DNA of 64,000 nucleotides, from assembly GCA_029204225.1 (NCBI GenBank), contig CM055101.1:39298444-39362443 (forward strand). Reading direction: 5' to 3'. The translations under genes were made by a program, and so were the position numbers. Below the pieces are notes generated by a model, which was not told the DNA's origin, did no database searches, and saw only the letters and a list, made by a program, of their open reading frames with translations. This document shows, one piece after another, positions 10,066 through 21,173 of this stretch. How positions within the stretch are numbered: position 1 is the first letter of the stretch; the number at the start of each line of letters is the position of its first letter. Source of the DNA: Diphasiastrum complanatum. Lineage: Eukaryota; Streptophyta; Lycopodiopsida; Lycopodiales; Lycopodiaceae.

Positions 10066-11064
10066 ATGGCCCCCATGCAGCTCTTAGTCATCCTCATTGT
10101 TGCTCCTCTTATTGTTTCTGCTTTTTATCAGAATCAATACAGCAATGAGCAGTTTGCGTATGGGTCTGGTGGTGGTGGTTTACCATCAGGCGGTGGAGGT
10201 GGTGGTTTTCCATCCGGCGGTGGAAGTGGAGGTGGCAGTGGCGGCACCTCAGGTTATTCTGGCTATGGTGGTGGCGGTGGAGGTTTACCATCTGGTGGCA
10301 GTGGTCTACCCTCTGGAGGTGGTAGTGGCGGGGGACTGCCGGCTGGTGGAGCCTCTGGCTACAGTGGCTCAGGCGGTGGTGGCCTTCCATCTGGGGGTGG
10401 CTCAGGTGGGTTCCCTTCAGGAGGAGGTGGTAGTGGCTTTCCCTCAGGCGGTGGCGGAGGAATTCCATCAGGTGGAGGTGGTAGTTTTCCTACTGGCGGT
10501 ACTAGCAGTGGCAGTGGCTGTTCATCAGAGTAACATATCTTTTGCAGTCTCGTTTTTGCTTTTAGTAGCAAACAGCTGTTACTGAATTTACCAGCGAATA
10601 GTCTCTCTTTAGCATTTGGGTATTAATTCTTATGTTATCGATCCTGAATCACTGCTCGCCAGTTTACATTTGCTTTGATATTGCATTTAGTGTTACTGAC
10701 CCTGAATTTGATATGGATCTGCAGCTACTGGGTCGCTCATACGGATTATTGGCCGGATATCATTTCCATCTTTTCCACCGTCAGTCAGATCTTTGGAGAG
10801 ATTGCATTCAATATATTTGGAGGCCAGGCCACGCTCTTGTCTGGACTACATAGCCAAAATACTGATGCATATAGCTCCTTGTTGAAGCAAAGTTCTGCCG
10901 CTTTGCTCAACTCCTACACTCGTCCTCGCTTTCAATATAGTCCTCAAGCTGTTAAGCAACAGTTTAACGCTGCTCTAGTTTCTAGAGAAGCAGCAGCAGT
11001 GCAAGCTGTGAAGTTTCAGAATGCTAATGGTGGCTATGGAACTGGACAGGTGTCATGTGCGTAA
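10066..11064 (+). CDS. PDF1: PROTODERMAL FACTOR 1-like secreted protein with a glycine-rich repeat region
   Basis: Two exons, 10066-10529 and 10725-11064, join in phase 2 (TCA GA|C TAC) to give 267 residues with no stops. The intron has GTAAC and CTGCAG borders. The N-terminus MAPMQLLVILIVAPLIVSA is a signal peptide. About 115 residues of Gly/Ser repeats follow, with the phrase LPSGGG or FPSGGG recurring roughly ten times. The C-terminal domain begins CSSDYWVAHTDYWP and continues through a segment with LLKQSSAALLNSY, QYSPQAVKQQFNAALVS and AAAVQAVKFQNANGG. This matches the C-terminal domain of the plant PDF1 family: the CxYW-H-P start, the ASFLN-like helix, and the QVxxxFxAALVS and AAxxQAxxF blocks. 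PDF1 proteins are extracellular and expressed in the epidermal (L1) layer. In Arabidopsis PDF1 the repeat region is proline-rich; here it is glycine-rich. I chose ATG 10066 because it follows the TATA box and opens the signal peptide. It is the only intact host gene in the window. Confidence 0.85.
10682..10689 (-). promoter_or_regulatory. L1-box-like element in the PDF1-like intron
   Basis: The intron contains tgcattta, the reverse complement of TAAATGCA. That is an exact match to the L1 box TAAATG(C/T)A, bound by class IV HD-Zip factors (ATML1/PDF2) and needed for epidermal expression of Arabidopsis PDF1. The promoter has only near matches, TAAATGCC at 9645 and TAAATGCT at 9706. Eight bases can occur by chance, so function is inference. 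Confidence 0.4.
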
Positions 11065-11310
11065 TTTGTTAAGAACAATAATGTACGCATTCACACATGA
11101 CTAATTATCTAGTTAAAGTGAGAGGGTCCCCAAATGTCACATGACGGTCCGACCAATTCTCTCTCTCTCTATGTATGGACCGTTCGCTCTCCTGTCATTT
11201 AATAATCATTGAATAAAGAATGTAGTTAACCTGTTTCTCTCTCTCCGCTCTATCTCTCTCTCTCTCTCCTGCTGCGTTGATCTCTGAAATGTAATATGGC
11301 ATCAGAGCCC
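11065..11310 (+). other. 3' UTR and flank of the PDF1-like gene, with a primer-site-like word
   Basis: After the stop codon, AATAAT (about 11,079) and AATAAA (about 11,213) are candidate polyadenylation signals. Two pyrimidine-rich tracts follow (11,158-11,170 and 11,237-11,270). At 11,297-11,308 the word TGGCATCAGAGC is one base from TGGTATCAGAGC, the copia primer binding site for initiator tRNA-Met. This suggests a decayed plus-strand copia insertion just downstream of the gene, but I see no LTR ends and no coding sequence to support it. Confidence 0.35.
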
Positions 11311-11689
11311 ATGCGATCTACCAGCCATCCTGTACGTCAATATCCGTGCACCTCTACCAGCGAAAATGTGTATTTTTCTGTGCAGCGATATATCGATATA
11401 TAAACAGAGTCGCTTTCAACTATGTTATACTGAAATAGTCAAAAATCATTTAGATATTATATCAGAATCATTAAAATTTATGTTCAGAATCGATGTATTG
11501 ATGAGCCAGCTTTGGATATACTTTTTGGTAAAGTTTATTTCAGAACCACTGCCTAAGTGTATTGAAGCGTTTTTCTCATTTTGATTCCTGTCTTCTTTAT
11601 CAGTTCATGAAAAATGGGTAGAATTTATTGAACCCAATTAATTTCCTTTGTTTTCTTTTTTAACAAAGGAAATGGTGGCAGCTCACCGG

Positions 11690-12500
11690 GAGGAATCTTT
11701 GCAAACTTTTTTGACAAAAATTTACATGTGCATGTAAATTTTTACATGCATATTCTGGGCAGAAGGTGCATGTAGAAAATTGCATGCACCTTTCGTCCGG
11801 AATATGCATGTAAAAAAAGTTTTACAAAAAAAAATAAAAAATCCGATAGCAAAAGCCCGGCTCCTTGGGCCCTTCCGCCCACGGAAGGGCCTATGGCCTC
11901 AAGCCTCCCCTTCCGGGGCGGAAGGGCCTCGGAGCCGGTCTTCCCCCCCCACTTAATTATTCGTTGGTTATCAATTCAGAATGCGCAAATCCAGTTAGTA
12001 TCAAGAAGCAGAAGTATAGAAATCAAATTATTAACCTTATTTTGAATATTTGTTTTTGTCAATTTACTTATAAAAATTGTCCAACTAAAACTAAAGTTTC
12101 AGTATTTATGCTTGTCCTTAATGTGAAAATTATTAAAAGACTTATGAAAAATTAGCTTTTAAAAATTCATCTTAAGCACATTCCAATCTTTTTAAATAGA
12201 GTAATGAATGGGTTTGTGAAATGGGGTTCATCTGAAATGGGGTTCATTCTTATCCCTTAACATTCCTCAAGTAATGAATTAAGATTTTGGTGGGGGGGGA
12301 AAGCCCCTGCCTGAGGGCCTTCCTTGCTGGGAGGGCCCTTGCCCGAGGGCAGGCCTCGACTAGCAAAGCCCGAGGGCTTCGGGCCTTCCCCTACGTATTG
12401 CCTTGTGCGAAGGTTTTTTTTTTTTTTTTTCTGGCCGTACGGTACGGCCGTACTCCAGTACGCGTGGACTAGTTTTTTTTTTTTTTTTTTTTTTTCAGTT
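11690..12500. repeat. Hairpin, two inverted GC-rich blocks and poly-T tracts
   Basis: A long imperfect hairpin lies at about 11,738-11,816, with arms ttttacatgcatattc and gaatatgcatgtaaaa plus the inner pair aaggtgcatg / catgcacctt. Two GC-rich blocks with many GAAGGGCC/GGGCCTTC words lie at 11,855-11,955 and 12,283-12,400. They are related in inverted orientation, each starting at its inner edge with a run of G or C next to ttaat. About 320 bp of AT-rich DNA lies between them. Poly-T runs follow at 12,414-12,431 and 12,472-12,495. The layout suggests a fold-back type element, but I could not define its ends or a target duplication. Confidence 0.4.
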
Positions 12501-12559
12501 TTTTGCCTTTTTTTTTGTTTGCAAAATTTTTTACGTTTGTGGTGGAATATGGATGTGGA

Positions 12560-15340
12560 CAGCCAATGACGGGTTGCCACATAGCACATGCACATTCCAC
12601 TGCAGAGGAGAGAGAACGTGCATTCCACTGGAGACCGGAGAGAGAATGTGCATTCCACCGGAGAGGAGAGAGAAAGTGAATTCCACCCGAGAGAGGAGAG
12701 AGAATGACATATTCTTAGGAGAGAAAATTGGATGGAAATTATGCTCTTAGAGGTGGTCCCAAAATACAAAGGACACCTGAGCACAAGGCATTACGATTTA
12801 TAAAAATCTGACTTTTTGTTTGTAGATGCTTATTTGTTTTATCATTTAATTTCATAAAATAATATTTGTTTAAAAACAAATCTTGGTTGAGTGAATATAA
12901 ATGGAGGCCAAATAGTGAGATAAAGATGCCAACAATGTTACCTAGTGTCACTTACCCCCTTCCATTGTCCCCCGTATCACACAAATAACTTACCTTTGAG
13001 ACAATTCTTTTTTTTCTATCCTTTAAAATTTCAGATCTAAACTTTGGAAAATAGGCTCATAGGTTTCCAGCATCTGCAATTAACTCATTTCAACATTCTT
13101 TAAGTTGGATTGTTTGTTACTTTTTATGTTAAATGAGGTAAGATGGCAATACTATTTTTCTCTGCCTACGATTGTTCTATATCTTTTGGTTATCAATCTT
13201 TTCTATATCTTTTGGTTATCAATCTTAGCACGTGTTTTGGTAAGGGTGGTTCACATGGAAGATGTCAGGCTTATTTCAAGATATGCAATTAACCAATGAT
13301 TTGAAATCCCTAGTATTCCAAGTCCTTCCATGTGAAAGCCCATCTGGTTGCAACTTCATTTAATGCTGAGATTCAAATTAAATAAGTTTTTGTTTTATAT
13401 TGGAGGGTAGAGGGGCGAACCACATTTTCTCCTATACTCCCAAGATGCCATTAGCTTGTACCCATTAATGCCTCCTAAGGATAACTCTCACCCAATTGCT
13501 ACAGGCAATTCTTATCTAGGGGCGACTTCCACCCAACCACTTGTGAGGGGCGACTCTCACCCAACCCTTTGTGAAATGGGTTCAAGGCCTCTTGAAGTGA
13601 CTCCACCAATCAGGGTAGACTATTTTGAATCTTTTGGACTTTACCCTCTATACTAATCGATGGAAAAAATCTAGATGTGCAAACTGTGCAAATTCAAAAT
13701 TCCATTAAAATTTTGGAAACGAATTGATAGAAATCTTTCGAATGATTCACGAACAATTTCACGAAACTGTTCTGATCACGAATAATCTCTGCTCAAGAAG
13801 AATTTGGAAAGAGTAAACATCTACAACTAATCGTGAATCACAAAAGTGGCAGATTTGCCATGATCTAGAGTACTTTTGTTGATGTCATGGTATTTGATCA
13901 AATGCTTGTTACCCCTTGGCACTTGGCTGATCTTCTTGGTCGTTCGTGGAGCAAGAATGATTTTGTGTCGCGAAACAATTTCGTGTTGTGTGTCGCGAAA
14001 TTGTTCGAGAACAATTTTGTTTCTTGTGTCTTTTCTGTCAAAATTAGAGTGGAGAGCTAGCAAGGCTTTGGCAACAGAAACATTTTGTTTCTTCACTAAC
14101 CATTCTTTCAAAAAGACCCAAACACTTACACAATCATGTTGTTGTTAGTTTAAATTAGTTTGCTCAACCTCTGTCTTCTTGTCCTTTGGATTCTTTTTCC
14201 TTTAGGATTGTTGCCTATTTGAAGGTGACTATCTGTTTGAAAAGGATAAGCTCTTCCTTCTTACTTCTTCTAGGAGTATTGCTTAAGAGTGCAATACTAG
14301 ATTGTCATAAGAGGGAGGAAGACTGGAGAGAAGCACCAAGGTGGCATCTTCATCCAATATTGGTGAACCTACTGTAGTTAGCTAATTAAGTGGCTATTTG
14401 AAATCATTTAGATGATCACTAATTGAAGTTCCTTTACTCATCTTGAGCGATAGAAATTTTTTTCTCAAAAAGAGACGAATTTAGACATTTGTGTTTTGTA
14501 TAAACCAGTCCCAATCCCCCTTCCAAAAAATGATTCTTGTGTTTCCCTTTGATGATGTGGATACATCTTTCTAAAACTTGGTCGAGGTGCAGCACACATT
14601 TTTAAAGGAATGTTTTTCCCCAATGTGCAACTGCATCTTAGCATTCCTAACTTCTATTTTTTTATCCTACATTGTCAACTCGTGCTGGTTATAACTTCTC
14701 ATTTCTAGTCTCGGTTTTATAGTACCAATCCCTCAAATACACCTTAGCCAAACTTCAACCACAACCCAAATGGTGGGAGGTGTTCCTTACTAAACCATGT
14801 GCATTCAAGTTTTATTTTATCACATTTGAAGACATCCGGGTTGCAATCCTATGTATTTCCTAGTGAAGAGACGTGCTCCTTGGGCTAACGCCTCAACCAT
14901 GAAACATTGCCACTGTTCACGACCTGTACTCCATCGGCGTTTTGCCCAAATGATATCCATCCATGCCCAAAAGAACTAGAAACAAGAGCAATAACTCCTC
15001 GACAGAGCTATCATGGAAGCCAAAGAATAAGTGGAATACCACATCTAATGGATTCTATATTTTGTAAAAAAAAAACCCAAAAAAATAATACTCAAGTGGC
15101 CCATTTTTATTTGATTGTTTTATATCATATTTTCTGTTCTTGGCCAATCCCTTCTCATTAACATTTTTGAAGGGCTATAAAAAAAAATATTTTTGGAAAA
15201 GTCCACCATCCTTAGAATCTATGTCATCTTCTCTTTTCCCTTCTAACATCCCCTCCCATTTTCACATTCACCTTGTTTTCAAACATCAGCACCACATCAA
15301 AATTAGTCAAATCCTAATAGATCCAACAAACTGACGTAGC
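12560..15340. other. Unrecognised intergenic stretch
   Basis: I can support no gene here. A purine-rich segment at 12,600-12,725 repeats gagaggagagagaa with ATTCCAC spacers about four times. At 13,475-13,570 a short phrase (ggcgact-tcacccaacc) occurs about three times. A duplicated 28-bp phrase (tatcttttggttatcaatctt) is adjacent to itself near 13,170-13,225. The region 13,700-14,050 is rich in cgaaacaattt-type words. Short open frames occur but show no family features. Confidence 0.4.
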
Positions 15341-15344
15341 TTGA

Positions 15345-16083
15345 CAATTTGACATCCTACTCATCAATCACAACAATTCACCGGGATCAAGATCCAAGCC
15401 AATCCAAACAAATCTTGTGGAACATTATCAAGCATATACAATTCATCAATGTAGATTTTTTATCCTCCAATGTGAATCAATTATTCAAGATCCAAGCCAA
15501 TCCAAACAGATCTATGTGGAACACTATCAAGTAGATATAATGGATCAACGCAGATCTTTTATCCTCCAATGTGGATTGTATATTCAACTCAAGTAAATTT
15601 GGTAGTTGTGTCCTTCTCGTAGGGACTTCAATAGTGAAGTCCTTACAAGAAGAAAGTCCCAATCTAACAACAATCTCTCAACATAGTACCGGCCAATTCC
15701 AAGCTTCTCAAATGAACTAGTTTCACCAAACACAACATGTTGGTACTATGAGACTAGCACCAAGATAGTGTAGGGTTTTACAATACATGCACAATGCACG
15801 AAATATGTAAATTAATACTTAGAGCTCTCATAGTCTCAATTTTGTATAGTTATGTAATTAGATAAAAGTTGGATACCAGATAACGGTGCACTTGTAGTGT
15901 GCAAAGTACTAACAGCTGCCTTAAAACATTAGAAAGAATAAGTGACTAATTTTAATTGAATGTGCCTAAAGGCATAGTAGGGAATTTATGTCGTGTGGCT
16001 CAAGTAGAAATTGTGAAAAGCAATATAAAGTGAAGTTACTTGCAAAATAAAAAAAAGAAGTTAACTTAGATTTTCAAGTTTTA
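15345..16083. repeat. Tandem duplication, unit 1
   Basis: This is the first unit of a tandem duplication with a period of about 738 bp. The phrase atcaatcacaacaattc occurs at about 15,364 and again at about 16,103, and similarity continues through the unit to gaagttacttgc near 16,035. Part of the phrase (atccaagccaatccaaac) is also repeated within unit 1. The unit is non-coding and AT-rich. The second unit is interrupted by the Athila-like element. Confidence 0.65.
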
Positions 16084-16580
16084 AACATGACATCCTGCTC
16101 ATCAATCACAACAATTCTCTAGGATCAAAATCCAAGCCGATCTATATGGAACACTATCAAGCAGATACAGTGGATCAACAAAAAAATTTTATCCTCCAAT
16201 GCGAATTATTTATTCAAAACTAGCAACTTTGGTAGTTGTCTCATTCTTCTCGTAGGGACTTCAACATTGAAGCCCCGAGACTTCAATAGCAAAGCCCCTA
16301 CAAGAAGAAAGTCCCATCTATCAACATTCTCTCAGCACCGTTATCGGCCAATTCCAAGCTTCATCAAACACAACACAGTGGCACTATGAGACTAGCACCA
16401 AGATAGTGTGGGATTTTACAATACATGCCCAATGCACGAAAAATGTAGATTAATACTGAGAGCTATCAAAACCTCAATTTTATATAGTTATGTAATTAAA
16501 TAAAAGTCGGATGTCACATGACGATGCACTTGTATTGTCACTTGTATTATGCAAAGTGCTAATAGTTGCAAATACGCCTT
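16084..16580. repeat. Tandem duplication, unit 2, left half (continues at 27559-27725)
   Basis: The left part of unit 2 ends at the insertion point of the Ty3/gypsy element (gcctt, 16576-16580). Its remainder resumes at 27559 with accttgaaacattagaaag, which matches the unit 1 sequence ccttaaaacattagaaag near 15,920, and runs to about 27,725. Thus the duplication predates the retrotransposon insertion. Confidence 0.65.
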
Positions 16581-17261
16581 TGTAGTGGGTTTCTTTCCTT
16601 GCCTAACTTGAATCCAACATCTGAGATCTAGTCAATCTAGCATCAAAGAGACGGAGTTAGTTGTCATGCGTAGGTTCGTTCCCATGAGAGCGATAGCTTA
16701 GTTCAGATTTCAACATGAATGGAGGATTCACATCTATCTCTACATCCATTAACCCTACTCTTTAACACTACACATCCCTTAACACTTACAATCCCTTAAC
16801 ACTACACATCCACAACAGAGATAGCTTACTCTTTCTCTCTCTCCCTTTCTCTCTCATAAAAAGTATAATAACATACAATCCCAATAACACTTAGATCCAA
16901 CAATTAGCAAAATCCAAATAAACATGAGAGATGGAGGAAAAGTAATAGAGAGCAAGGACATTCATCAATCCATGCCTCTGAATCCTATTGGTCCAGTCTT
17001 GCCTCTCTTTTTATTCAAATTTAAAAAAGTGTGGGAACCATCAAAATTGGAGGGAAACCCAACTTTATTCACTAACTTGACATTTAGGCCCTGGAACATT
17101 AAAAGTCCCACAAAAAGACCTAAAGTCCTTTTATTAACTTTTAACTAATCAATCAAATAACTGTGTGATCATCGGGTTGGACTTACACATGCAGGGTGCC
17201 AAATCCCTCTCACTTGTTAACTAGGGTTAGGGTTGCCTTGAGATCCGCAAACCCTCCAACA
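16581..17261 (-). repeat. 3' LTR of the Athila-like element
   Basis: On the + strand it begins tgtagtggg and ends ccctccaaca, so on the coding strand it reads TGTTGGAGGG...CCCACTACA. It is 681 bp, 95 bp shorter than the other LTR. The missing piece corresponds to about 27,175-27,270 of the right LTR, which contains the TATA-like sequence TATTATAAG read on the minus strand. Confidence 0.85.
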
Positions 17262-17311
17262 GTATCCCCCACCAAAACTGGTGGCGGTCCCACGACACCT
17301 GCAATATGCAG

Positions 17312-20228
17312 TTATTGGGGACTTTTATTGGTTTCGCATCGAATCTTGATTAAATGATGTTGCACCTTCTCCATAAAATCGAGACATGCAGTATTAAAGT
17401 CCAAATTGTGTGGCAGGAAACAACGGTGGGCTCCAGCAATCCACTTGGAGGTTGTCCATGATGTAAAGCGTGATTCCCAGGAGCCTCCCATCATTGCCGC
17501 ACGAAAATACAAACGAGCAACCGACAACTGATCTTTGATTTGCTCTGAGGTCATCGACTTATTTGGATCAAATGCCAGAGGAGGGAGACAATCGTCCCAT
17601 TTGGTTGGCACTGACGCCAATAGAGCTAGACCTTTAGCAAACATTGCCGATTGTCGTACCGTTGGATTTGGAGAGTGGACATACTCTCGTTGATAGGCTT
17701 GTAAGGCGCGGTGGAAATCCACTGAAATGGTCCAACTGTAAGGCTGATGAATGATTGGCCAATTGGGCTTATGGATGGTGATCTTGTCTATAGCCAATCC
17801 CAAATCTTTCCATTTATTTCTTCATGACATTGGCACGTAATAGGGATCTACCCGCAATTGGCGAGGGCTGGCGACGTAACTCCTAATTGATTCCGGAGTT
17901 TTCTCAAAAATCGTGATTCTCCATGCTGGCTGCTCTCCTAATGTAGGTATTTTGTTCAACTCTTTGTCGGCCTCAATCTCGGAGGTCTTAAACTTCAGAA
18001 CCCATCCACCACACGAGGACTCATGCGGATGTTGCTTTAAGAAGGTCTGGATCTGGTCCTCGACGCTGGTGGGCCTTTTGAATAGAGGTGTTGTACTTGC
18101 TGAAGATGGACTCGCTTGTACTGCCAGTATGGTTGACGGTTGGTCTACTATATCTGGAGCTCCCCCCTGGTCCATGCTCGAATCAACCTCTTTTTTATTG
18201 GTACGGCTTCTTGGCGCAGAGGGGAGAATTGTGGCATGACCGGTACAGGGATTTGTGGTCCGGCTTCCAACACTCGAACGGCTGCCTTTTCATAGGCGGT
18301 AATGGTCTCTTTAGCCTTTGCCAGCTCGGTTGAAGCTTCTTCTTTGAACCTATCAAAGCGGCCTTAAAATCCCTGAAGGGCCACTTTGTATGTCTCCACT
18401 TTTTGGAACAAATACGCAATCTCCATCGGTGTGACCGGATGATCTGGTATTTGCGTTTGAGGATACACATCATGCTCAAGAGTGGTCGCATCCAATTCAC
18501 CTTGAAGCCACGTGCGATCTTGTTCAGCCATTTGTAATTGCCCCTTCAGCAGCTGCACTGTTGCTTTGCATCCTGTACGACCTTATTCACCTGATCCTGT
18601 GTGGTTGTCAGGGCGTTTTGCAGGGAGCTGATGTATTCTTCCAAGTGATCAGCTTGTTGCTGGGCCAACTTCTTTTCGGCTTCAGCCTTGTCTTTGTGTT
18701 GTTTGGCAATCTTCAACTCTCGATCCAACTGGACAAGTTTTTGGCTGATTAGAGTGTTTTCAGACCCCAAATCAGAGATTCTCTGCTCCATTTGTTTCTT
18801 TTTATCCAACATCAACTGGATCACTTGCGCAAGGCTTGAAACCAAACCTAGAGCATCCCCAGAATCGACAGTTGTGGAGGCGGCAGCAACAGGAGGACCT
18901 GATGGAGCTGTCCTTGGTTGGCATGAAAGAGGTGCCACTACGTCTTCTTCTTCAAAATGGTCTTCCTCTTCAAACCCTTCAGGTACTGTGGCGTCGAACT
19001 GTTTTGGTGATTTTACAACTTTGTCGACCCGAAGTGCGGCTGGACTATTTTCCGTATGAGGTTGTTGGCTGACTCTTCAACACCAACAATAGATTCATGG
19101 ATATGTCTGAATCCTCTTCCAGAGGATTGGAGTTCAAAGGGCGCAAAGCTCTGGAGAATTTCAAAAATTTTGGTGGCCCCAAGGGGGTCGGAGTCATCGA
19201 ACATATCCATAAAGAACTGTGTGTTTGGTGAGGTGGCTTCGGTGTGTGGGGGTGAGGCGGCCTGGGTAACTGTGATGGGAATGGTAGGCCCAATGGTCAC
19301 AGACTCTCCTTGAATGGAAGTAGAGGCGAGGGAAGCATCAGAGACTGGGGGAATGGGAAGTTCAGTGTGAGTAATAGTAGGGGGTGGAAGCGTAGCTGAC
19401 GAGGTATGCCTAGTGTGACGTCGTGACGCGGAAGGCGAGTCAGGAATAACGATCTCGCTGCGTGGACGACGACGACTATGAGAACTCGAGGCCAAGTAAG
19501 ATGACTCGGCCGGTGCTTCTTCGTAGACCGAAAGCACAAAATCCAGGTGGAAGCCATGGATTCTGTTTTCTAAGTGAGAAGCTGCTAAAAGAGACAATAA
19601 AGAGTCGGCAATAAACTGCTGCTTAGTATTGGCCTTAATAGCTCGTTTGAGCTCACCAGAAACAGTCTTGAACCAATTATTTGGTTCAAGAGGGGCTTTG
19701 TCTAACTTGGTGTGGGACTCCACTATCCTATGGAGGATCTGTGATGTGATGCGGTCTTTCTTGAGATTGCCAACCATCAAGAAGTTGTTCAGTAGCTGGG
19801 CAGCAGCATGGATTGAATGCTCAGTGATGGCTTCCAAAAGGTAGCCGTCATTGGTCCAGTGCAGATCGTTGGTGAGGTCAATATATGGCTTGATGGTCTG
19901 TTTGGCGTGCTTATGATTGGGTGAGGCCTGCGTGCCAGATGCTATACCTATAGCTGCAAGGGCACCTTAGTGACACGCACCTTATGTGTGGCTCCCTAGA
20001 AAGTAATATAAAATTTGGATTTGTACTGAAGGCAAGAGTGATGAAATCCATATTGATGCGACCCGAAAAGGCTCTCTCATGAATACCCATTGCAGTGAGC
20101 AGCGGCTCTACAAGGGTCATCCACTGAGTGACCATGCTTGTGCTAGGAAGAATCATGATGTCCATTGCAGATGGGACATCACGATGGATAGTATAGCGCT
20201 GAGACTGGGAAGTATCGGTAGGAGACAT
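17312..20228 (-). pseudogene. Third ORF of the Athila-like element, 3' of pol; unknown, env-position protein
   Basis: This is a coding region of about 970 codons downstream of integrase, in the position where Athila elements carry an env-like ORF. It starts MSPTDTSQSQRYTIH at 20228. Frameshifts occur near 19,980, 19,020, 18,560 and 18,370, and a stop near 17,820. From the N-terminus I see a helical region (about 19,840-19,560), a Ser/Thr/Pro-rich stretch with RRRPRSE and RRHTRH, and an acidic patch (EEEDHFEEED). A clear coiled coil follows (18,860-18,560; KKKQMEQRISDLGSEN, ELKIAKQHKDKAEAEKKLAQ). The C-terminal domain contains KTSEIEADKELNKIP and WRITIFEKTPESIRSY, and then a Trp-rich end (about 17,800-17,330). 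I see no obvious membrane segment or fusion peptide, so env-like describes position only. The role is unknown. Confidence 0.65.
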
Positions 20229-20449
20229 GATGATCAGAAAGGAAATATAGAACACGTAAAAGTGTATCAGAAAGCAATGCATGAATTTTGGAAGGCTTTG
20301 GTTGCAAGAAAAATTTGCAAGAGCTTCGCTAGCACAAGTGAGGAATGAATCGAATTCAGTCAACTTATAGGTGAATTTGGTGGGTCCATTACACTAAATA
20401 CTAGTTTGGCTGATCAGTTCAGAACAAAAATTTGCAAGCATGTACAATA

Positions 20450-20860
20450 CTGTGAAAATAGGCTATAGAAATCTCGGCGAAGGTTTCTGGGGATCTGAAC
20501 CTATCAGGCGATTGTTTTCCAGGCCCGGCGAAGGATGAATCTTTGCTCGGGAGGGTCCTTCGCCCAAGTACTGTCATAAATGCATTTTTTCACAATCTGA
20601 ACCTATGGTCAACCTAATTTTAACATCTTAATATCATCTAGCAGGTCGACGAAGGTTCATAATGAGGTTAAGATGCTCGGCGAAGGTTCCCAAAATGGCA
20701 TATCATTGATACTTTGCCTAACTCAAAAACTAGGTTTTCTCTTGACAGAAACCTTCGCCCACCTCAAATTAGATAAATTTGGAGTGGATGTACAGTTTGA
20801 GAGCTCAGCGAAGGTTTCTGGTACTGTATAGGCCAAATCTGACCAAAACAGTGATTTTCT
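20450..20860. repeat. Cluster of CGGCGAAGGTT motifs, integrase-side
   Basis: The non-coding spacer between pol and the third ORF contains about eight copies of ctcGGCGAAGGTTtc or its reverse (aaccttcgcc), for example at 20,475, 20,524, 20,566, 20,646, 20,682, 20,752 and 20,810. The same word family recurs in the leader of the element at 25,800-26,450. Confidence 0.55.
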
Positions 20861-21173
20861 AAATTTGTTTCCATTAAAAAATTATTGTGCTTCCTTTTTC
20901 CTATGCTGATGACTTTCTGACTTTTGCTCATTTTTTTTTTTACTGTCTTTTTCCAAAAATCTCAGTAGATTAAGTACTAAAAACAAAAAATTGAAAAACA
21001 ATTAAAATTTAAAAAAAAAAAAATATTGAGATCAGGCTTGCTGAACTGGCAGAGCAAGCTGCCAAAGCTTGCGTAATCGGCTGCCATTCACCGCAGTATC
21101 AAATCGTTTTCCATCCAAGTGCTCAAGAATTACTACGCCATAGTTCAAGATTTCCTTCACTTTATATGGGCCT

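Noticed and set aside
10097-10585. Overlapping frames on both strands of the glycine-rich exon, including a Pro-rich antisense frame
   Set aside because: They are shadows of the GGT/GGC repeats. The PDF1-like frame alone has a signal peptide, splice sites and a conserved C-terminal domain.
11297-11308. Complete copia element downstream of PDF1
   Set aside because: Only a primer-site-like word is present. No LTR pair, gag or pol follows.
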